Assembly (NCBI GenBank): GCA_932294295.1
Contig: OW028580.1
Coordinates: 33,612,136-33,676,135, forward strand
Source: Alitta virens
Lineage: Eukaryota > Annelida > Polychaeta > Phyllodocida > Nereididae
Direction: 5' to 3'
DNA length: 64,000 nt
This document shows positions 23,401 to 32,400 of the stretch, in pieces; the first letter of the stretch is position 1; every line of letters starts with the position of its first letter. Below the pieces are notes generated by a model, which was given only the letters and a program-made list of their open reading frames with translations, was not told the origin of the DNA and did no database searches. The translations under genes were made by a program, and so were the position numbers.

Positions 23401-26400
23401 TGATTGGATCTTCATGGTCCAGCATGATGTTCTGAGCAGTCGGATAAGTTATTCTCATCAGATTGTGGAGGCAGCAACATGCAATGACTATAGATTCCAC
23501 TGTCTTAGTTCTTTGTGGCATGGTAGTCAGGAGACACCTGAACCTTGCTGCAAGGATCCCAAATGCGTTTTCCACAATTCTTCTTGCCCGGGAGAGGCGG
23601 TAATTGTATATCCTCTGCTCTTTGGTCATGTTTCTGAGAGGCAGTGGCTTCATCAGCCAGGTTCTCAAGGGGAAGGCATCATCTCCGACAATGAAGTAGG
23701 GAAGAGGTCTGTGACCAGGAAGAATTGGTTCAGGTGGAGGTAATCCAATGGTCCCTTCTTCAAGTCCTTCTCTCAGGAGTGTATCATTAAAAACTCCTCC
23801 ATCAGATCCAGCGCCGTTTGCTCCACAGTCTACATAGAGGAACTTGTAATCAGCATCCACAAGAGCCATGAGTACGATGGAATGGAAGCCCTTGTAATTG
23901 AAATACACTGAACCACCTTTTGGAGGACATTTGATGGCCACATGCTTCCCATCAATGGCTCCAATACAGTGAGGAAAGTTCCACCTTGAATAGAACAGTT
24001 TCGCAACTTCTCTCCACTCTTCTGGAGTTGTGGGGCATGCCAGGACATCTTCATTATACTCCGCAATGATGGCTTCACAGACTTCTCGAATTATGTTGCT
24101 GATGGTATTGTAAGCCACTCTGAAGCCATACATGAGGGACCTGTAGCTGTTTCCAGTTGCCAAATAGCGGAGGGTGATGGCAAGTCGGAGTCCTGGCTCC
24201 AAAGATTTCCTCCAGAAGGTGTCTTCTTTGGTAATCCTATGACCTATTTTGCCAAGGATCCCTTGAAACATGGCTGGTTCCATTCTCAAAAAGTTAGTAT
24301 AACTAGAAGTGTCCTCTTGCATCAGTTCAGTCAGTAGACGCTCATACTGTCCCATCTGAGGTCTTCTCAGCAGCCAGGGCCTCACCCAATACCTCCTCCT
24401 CCTCTTCCTCCTCATGGCTGCTAATTTTCTTTCTTCTTTCTTCTTACTCTCCTCATCCTCAAGTAATGCTGCTGCAACAACAGCAAGTTGCAGATTCGCA
24501 TGAGCAGCTAGTAGTACCAAGACTCTATTCTGATGTTCTGTCTGATGCATGTCCATGGTCCTCTCTCTTCAGCAGCTACAGACAGAATGATCAAGAACAG
24601 AAGATGCAGCCCCTATTTATATATTTTTGTAATTAAACACAGCTATTTGCATAATAATTTAAGTAATAACCTTGATGAGTATCATGAGTATAACTCGTCG
24701 ACATTACGAGTTACTCCTGGTACTCGGCGAGTTACTCCTGGTACTCGGCGAGTTACTCCTGGTACTCGGCGATTTACTCCTCTAACTCGCCGACACTCTC
24801 CTCGAGATCGTTCACTAATTGGCTGCAACTCGGCGAGTTACTCCTCGAACTCGCCGAGTTACTCCTCGAACCCGCCGAGTAACTCGGCGAGTAATTCGGC
24901 GAGTAACTCGGCGAGTCACTCCTGGTCATTTTTTCCGCAAAAATTCGTCGCCAACTCCTCGAATTTTGGGTGTTACGTAATTTTTGTTGTTACTACGAGT
25001 TGACTACGAGTAACTCGGCTATGTGGGAACGGGGCTTTAGTTGTCACGATTTCATCACCAGCGAATACTGCCTTCTAATTGGCTGAGGAGGGTCTCGAAT
25101 GGTATTAATCATAATATTGAACTGTTCTGCTAGAACAGGTTCTTTCTTGTAAATAACTTTTGAAGTTAAGGTTTTCTGGAATTTCGATTTCGAAAGCCAA
25201 ATTTGGTCCAATACAACTGAAATATGAATTAAATTTGATCCAATTTGTAAAGGATCCGAAAGTAAGTTAGTATTTATTTCTTTACATTTTTGGTACAATT
25301 TATGATATTTTTTCTTGTACACCAGGTATTCTTTATGTCTTTCTTATATTTTAAGAACATTTCGTGGTAGTATAGAGCTTTGGCTGCTTTAATATTTGCT
25401 GTTATCTTTTATCTACAAAATTTTCAGGGCTTGACAGATGCTGAAAATTTTACTTTTCCCATAAAAATATTGCTAGCCCCCCCCCCCCCCCCATGAGCAC
25501 TACAGTTTCTAGATTTTGATATGAATTTAGAACCATCAATGTGGAATATACTCATGTCACTAATTTCATTTATCCACGTTTCCTGCAGACAAATAGCATC
25601 AAAGAAACAGCCCTGTTCTGGTAAATCGCTAATTTAATCTTTAGCTGATCGATCTTGGCATGCGGGCCTGAAGGTTTATCTTGCCCACCATAATTATCCA
25701 AGATGCAATTTACTGAAATTGGCATATTGCTTGCACTTATTATGGTTTCCGTCACGGTCTATGGGCACTTGGTTATCAGCAGTGATGGTGATTGCTGTGT
25801 AATGGGCTGTATACTTCACAGGAGTTAAGAAAGACTCATGCTTGAACATGTACATTACTTTATGGTCCTTATTCTGCTTGTCTACATACAATCATCTGTA
25901 CATTTAATGACATTGTCTCCTTTCTGCTAATCATTGAAGGACAGAGGTCAGGAGGGCCTCATTGTAACTTAAGTCAGGATAGATAACTCTCAGGACATGT
26001 TTCTGCATAGTTTCAATTTGCTGATTATGGAGACAAGGGTGCATGCATAATTATATATTCCATGACTGGGTCCAAAGATCATGGCTGGTGATACTAGCAT
26101 GTTTGAGTTTTCAAATGCTTGTTTTCTCCATTATACATATATGTAGTTGTCATTAATGATGATGCTTGGTTTGTATTGGTGGTTTTTTTTTTTTTAAGGA
26201 AATAAACATTTTTTAGTTTTCTTTGTGCCAATTATGGCTTAGTTGAACTTAACCAGGTCCTGGTACTTACTGCTTGCTAAAGTTCACAAAATTATATTAA
26301 ATTATGTAAGGAAATACAGAAAAATCAATAAATCCATATGATCAAGTTTGCTCTATGCTACACATTTACATTTACCCCATGGGTGGTGTCTATTACTTAC

Positions 26401-29400
26401 CTCAACATAGACACCTATTTTGCCTTATACAGATATCAATGTTCTGTTCTGACGTTCCTCATGAAGAGTTTCCGGGCAATGGATCAAACCTGGGACCTTC
26501 AGCAGATGCCTAAACCTTTGACGATAATGAGAATGAGAGAAAAGTTCGACAGTTTACTTGTCCTATATATATAGTACAGGACTCATGGTACCTCAAATTT
26601 AAATTCTAGCTAATGTATGCCTGGGATAATCAAGGTAATCCAACCCAGAACCTTCAGAGGACCTCACCATCACCTAAGCAACTAGACAGAGAGTAACCCA
26701 GATAGTGAAGGAAATTATTTAATCATTTTGTTTTGATTCAATTAGCATTACAGGGACAGGTGGAAGTGTCCAAATCTTCTGAAGATGGCAAAGAGATCTG
26801 GGGTTACAGTGAAGTCCGAAAGGGGGCGCACATGTTCTGGTGGCTCTATTACTCCACGCACCCTGGTGGACGCAACACAAGACCTCTCATTATATGGCTG
26901 CAGGTGATTCTTAATTTTTAAACTAAATAAAATATATGATTAGATAAATGAGGAGGAGACTAAATTAAGTGATATACATACAAACTTGGATGGATGTAAA
27001 TATTCATGGCAATCAGATTAAGTCCAGCAACATTATGAATCAGTGCACAAGCAAACTCTGATGAACATGTTGGGTGCAAGAACAACAATATTTGCAAGTT
27101 TATGATTGCTTAATGTCTTGACTATTTAGGGTGGCCCTGGACTTTCCTCATCCGGACTTGGTAACTTGGCTCTCCTGGGGCCCCTGGACGAGGAGCTGAA
27201 GCCACGAAATCACACCTGGGTAGGCTATGATTCTTTTCTGAACCATCATTACTTTCCTTTTCTAAGCTAATATTACTTCCCTGTTTTATAAGCCAACATT
27301 TTATCTTTTAAGCCAATAGTATTTCTCTTTCTCAAAGCCAATATTGCTCATCATTCTAATCCAATATCACTTTTCCTTATCCTAAACCATTGTGACTTCT
27401 CTGTGCTTATTCAATATCAGTTTCCCTTTCTCCTAGCCAATATTACTTTCTCCTTCTAATCCAATATAACTTTTACTTATCTTTTCTAAACCAATGTTAC
27501 TTCTCTGTGCTAATTCAATATCACTTTGCCTTCTTTAAACCTAAGTCATTGCTTTTTCTCTTTTCTAATCTAATATTATTTTCCCTTCCAGTTACTATCA
27601 CATTTCTTTCCTAAGCCAATATTCTTTGTTTTATAAACAAAAATTAGTTTTTTCTTTTAAGCGACTATTCTCTTTTGTAAGCCAGTATTATTTCTCTTTT
27701 CTAAACCAGTATATTTGATGTTTTATGCATTCAACACAGTATGGGTTGTTTTTCATGGAAGTTATTATTTATCATTAGTAAATACCATAAGTTTATTTTA
27801 TTCATATTTGGTTTGTGAATTCAATGCATCTTCAGGTCAAAGAAGCAAATGTGTTATTTGTGGACAATCCGATAGACACCGGATACAGCTACTTGGACCA
27901 TGGCACCCTCCCAGCCCAAACCGGAGATGATATAGGGCTGGATTTGGTCAATATGTTGGATTCAGTCAATAAACATCTTCCTCAGCTGAATGTAAGAACT
28001 TATTGAATCGTCAACAAAATAATTAAACGTCAATCTAGCAATACACTACCTAGATACATTCATTCTATATCTTTAAATCCAAACCAACTCCATATCTATC
28101 AATGCCCTAAAATCATACGTTTGCTTAAATACTATGTGCTTGTTTAATATAGTCTGAGGAACTTATCTGTTATTGGTTTGAGTACCTTTGTCACTGTCAC
28201 TGTTCCTGGTAATTATGCCATTCAAATAACCCTGCAAGTGATTTATTTATTTATTTTTGCCTTTTTTGCAGAATTTATCAGTTTATATCTTCGGCCAGTC
28301 ATATGGTGGCAAGATGGCGACCGCGTTTGGCTGTCAACTGCAGAAGGTAACAAACTGAAATAACTGCAATAACAAAATTAAGTGTTATTAAAACACACCG
28401 TTTTATTATTCAGAAACTAATCATTTCATTATAGGCAATTGATAACAATGAAATTGCCATCAACTTCAAGGGGGTGGCTTTGGGCAATGCATGGATTTCA
28501 CCAGCTGACTCAGTTGTCAACTGGGCACCTCTTCTGCTGCATATGGTTAGTAAGATACTGTTAGATCCATGATAAATGTCCACCATTTTTCCGGTCATAT
28601 TTTTATCATACTATTAAAAGGTTTAGACTCAGAGCAGCACTAACTTGACAGAAATTACTAACAAACCCCGACTTTCTGACAAAAATAACCCTTCTCTGCA
28701 CTAATTGCCTTACAGGTGTCCAAAATTGCCATTTTTTTTATTTCATCAAAAGGTTTGATTATATATTGTTACTTTCACCAGCTAAACTGCAATTACGTGA
28801 ATTTAAAACCCTAAAAAATGTAAAATCAGGGATTGTTGCCTGCTTGAACTTTTGGGCTCACCACAGTGCCCTCTAGAAAGCCAGTGACATCACATCAGGA
28901 TAACTCTTGATTTCTGTCAGCAACAGCCAGCCGATAAACAACAGGTAAGCGATGATGCTAGGCTGTAGCATCCTTGCATGTTGGTCACACTCTTGTGATT
29001 TCCAAGCACTTGACCCGGAGTCAGAAGAAGTAGTTCCTAAAGTGATGTCATGCATATGTAATGAGCAATTTCTTTAACTGCAGTAATTCTGACTGGAGAA
29101 TGCGAACTCCAAAGTCTGTTTTTTAGGGCTTAACCTTAACCAGTTAACCTAGGATTCGGGCAATTTGTAATTTAGGGTATATTCTTTCACATGACTCACA
29201 ACTAAGAAAGTGCAAATTTCATTTTAGGGCACCTTTAGAGTTTCAAATCATTCCAATGATGATTTTATGCATTCTTGTCATCATTATGACCATTTTGTTA
29301 TTTAGTGACAGAGAATCAGCAGAGAATATGTAGCAAACTTTTTTAATTTGATTGTTTCACAGAAGTGATTCTATTAACCAGAAAGCTAAGGTTTGAATGT

Positions 29401-32400
29401 TTGAGTTTTTGCTGGCATTTCTGTCTATTTCGTGCAGCTCCATGCTATTGGAAAAATATGACCGAAAAACAGGTGAACCACTGGACATACATTTGATGCC
29501 ATTGTGAGTGGACCATACAACATGACTCAGGAACATGACTCATGAGCATGACTCAAGAACTTGACTCAGGAACATGAATCATCAAGCACTCGTTTTCCTC
29601 TCTGAAAATATTTTCACTCTTACACAAATCTCTGTAATTGACTTTTTCAGTCTATCATCGACCAATACCAAATTGATGTCTTTGACAGAGCTGCCAAAGA
29701 CTTGGTCAATTCCATTGATACATGTGGACCTCTCTGTGAGACCAGTCGACGAAAATGGCAGACACTTCAAAAGGGTTCTCCCAATATAAGTGTGAATTAT
29801 TACAACCTGCTTCAATACAACACTTTGTTATATTATGAAAAGCCTATCATCCAAGAACAGATGATGGGCACCGTTCGACAAAAGCTTCACATCGTCCCGG
29901 ACGATGTTACGTGGCAAAGTGAGTCGCATGTATTTACAATGGTGTAAAGCATTATTGTGAGTCATGTGTCATACTCACATGAATCTGTCATTCCAGATAG
30001 TTGTGTCCATTTTCGTTTAGAGGTGTGCTGTAGTTACAGAATCAATGATAATCATCCCATCAATTTGTGTGAAAAACTTGATCATTTTGAGAAAAGTGGC
30101 ACCATAAATAATTTAATATGCACCGATCCTATGTATTTAATGAAAATTTAGAAATGGTGTCATTCCCTTGGATGATATTTAGTGTTTTTATTTCAGGTCC
30201 ATCAATGAACGTTGACAAAACTGCTTTACAAAATGATTTTCTGTCTTCTGAAGTCTACAGAGGTATTTATACACATTAATTCAGCTGTTATCAATGTTGC
30301 TATTATAAACGAAGCCCTTACTTGGAATGAACATGCTACCAAGTTATGGTATCTAAATTTAATTTAGCAAGAATAAGAAAATCTCTTCCTAAGAATATTC
30401 TACTTAAAATTGATCACTCTACAAGTCAACCATGCATTGACTATACCAATGCAATTTAGGGAAGCACTAGGCAATCAAATTTAGACATGGTAAAATGATT
30501 ACAAATCATGCTGCAAGAGTCCTTGAAAACAATTTTGACGACATAAATATGTGAGGATCAGAGATTGTTCACAAACTAGGATGGATGAATGTTAGAGAAC
30601 GCTTCTTCTACATCCAAACCCTTTTTATGTACAAATGTATCCATTGACTAGCACCCTCCTATTTACCCAAAAATTTAATATTTGAATTTAAAACTTGCAA
30701 GGCCAATACAAGAAAAAATGAAATGAATTTTTATGTACCTCTACCAGATAATGAATTCCATAAAAGTATAATATTTTATAGAGTAGCAAAGCATGGAATA
30801 ATGTATCGAATAATATAAAGGAATTTAAAAATATTTTAAACATTAAAAAAACCAATGAAATGTCATGTAAAGAGTTTCAGAATCATCAGTTAATATATTG
30901 TATCGAATGATATTTTAATGTTATTGTGATAGAAGTGATAATACTTATATTTTACTTGTTATCTGATATTGCTTTTATGTGTACTGTTTTTATGTATATT
31001 TTATATTGTTGTAATGTTAAAGGCCCAGAAGCAAAACAGCCGTGCTGGTCTGGTTTGCCCTTGTTAAATATAAACATAATAATAAATTGGGCATCAGAAG
31101 AAAAAATCCCCTAGTTAATTGTTTGTATTCAGCTTCTAGATGGCCTAACGCAGCAGTACATAGACATTTCAGCAGTTTGACTTCTTAACCATTGGTATAA
31201 ACTATCATTTGCCACAATGCTATTTATATATTTAATTTTATTATTAAATTGTGGTAAATAACATACAAAAAAACATTTTAATCAGCTTGAAAAGCCTAAT
31301 ATTATATAAATTTAACAGTGGACAGTACGAGCACAGGCCTGTAAAAAGCATACCGGTCACTTTTCCATCAGTCATTGTTATATTCTTCACCTAAACTATT
31401 GTTTGGACCTATCACATGACACGGTGTGATTGTTGATTGGTTGTAACAATTTAAGTGTGGAATAGGACCTAGTGGGACGCTTTAGATCAGCCTTTCGAAT
31501 GTAACTCTACATAGTATGATAAGGTCATAGACCACAAATCACCAAGTGACAATACTACAGCTATGTTTTATAGTAGACTTAGAAATCGTATTCAAGAGTA
31601 TACTTTTTTTAAAGAACCAGTGACATTCTTATGGAGGGGGGGGGGGGTGGTAAGACTTTTTTTATGATGTCATGTAATAACTATGTAGAATAGTCTTTTA
31701 CATTTTGTTTTTTCATCTTGGCCATCATGAGGGCTTTGTATCCACTGATTGGTCAATTCTATTGTTCTTCAGTTGACTGGCTACTGGATCGCAACATTGA
31801 AGTGATAATATACCAAGGTCAACTGGATATGATGTGCCCTACAAATGGTATGGAAATGAATAGACTTATTATTAATGCAATTGAATTGCAGTTATACTTA
31901 TTTGTATTCCCTTGCATGTGATTGTTAAAATAAAATTTGTGTTTATCGTGTTATATCGCAGACTTAGAAACGAAATTCGAGAGAACGGCATGCAAATCCA
32001 GGACTCCCAGGCAGTCACTCAGCCAGTGAGAGTCCTGGATTCACATGATGTCCTCTGGAGTTTTGTTTCTAAGTCTATAAGTCCAGCTGCAACATAACAA
32101 TGTTCTGGCAATCTTTTAGGTGCTCAAGATTGGTTGAATAAATTGAAATGGAAGAAATATCCAACTTTCTACCGAACGCAGAGGCAGCCACTGATGGCTC
32201 CAGGTGAACAGGTGCCTGAAATGTTTGTCAAAGCTCACGACAAGCTGAAGTTTTACTACATTTTGAAATCTGGTCATGCTGTAAGTGTGATTTATTTCCT
32301 TTCTACAATTTTGTCAGTGCTACACTGCTACTGGTTTCAAACTTCTTTTGTGTGCCAGATCTAATTCTTGACCAATCTCACAAGATTAATGGGAATTCTC

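Larger units (their letters stand above)
20021..25036. mobile_element. Complete autonomous PIF/Harbinger transposon
   Basis: Terminal inverted repeats begin AGCCCCGTTCCCACATAGCC at 20021, with the complement ending at 25036, and extend through GAGTTACTCGTAGTCAACTCG. TTA flanks both ends (20018-20020 and 25037-25039), the superfamily's usual 3-bp target duplication. It carries both hallmark genes, a MADF/Myb-like protein on + (20742-22442) and a DDE transposase on - (23231-24556), each intact and with a TATA box near its terminus. Subterminal arrays of ACTCGCCGAGT occupy both ends, and an inverted array of TTCAGAAGTGCCGTA lies between the convergent 3' ends. It inserted in LINE-rich intron 1 of carboxypeptidase gene 1. 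Intact frames and matching ends suggest recent activity. Confidence 0.92.

Noticed and set aside
29437..29480. Possible extra exon reading SMLLEKYDRKTG between exons 6 and 7
   Set aside because: It needs phase 2 while exon 6 ends in phase 0, and direct joining of exon 6 to SIIDQYQ restores the normal family alignment; also kept only as intronic sequence in gene 2.
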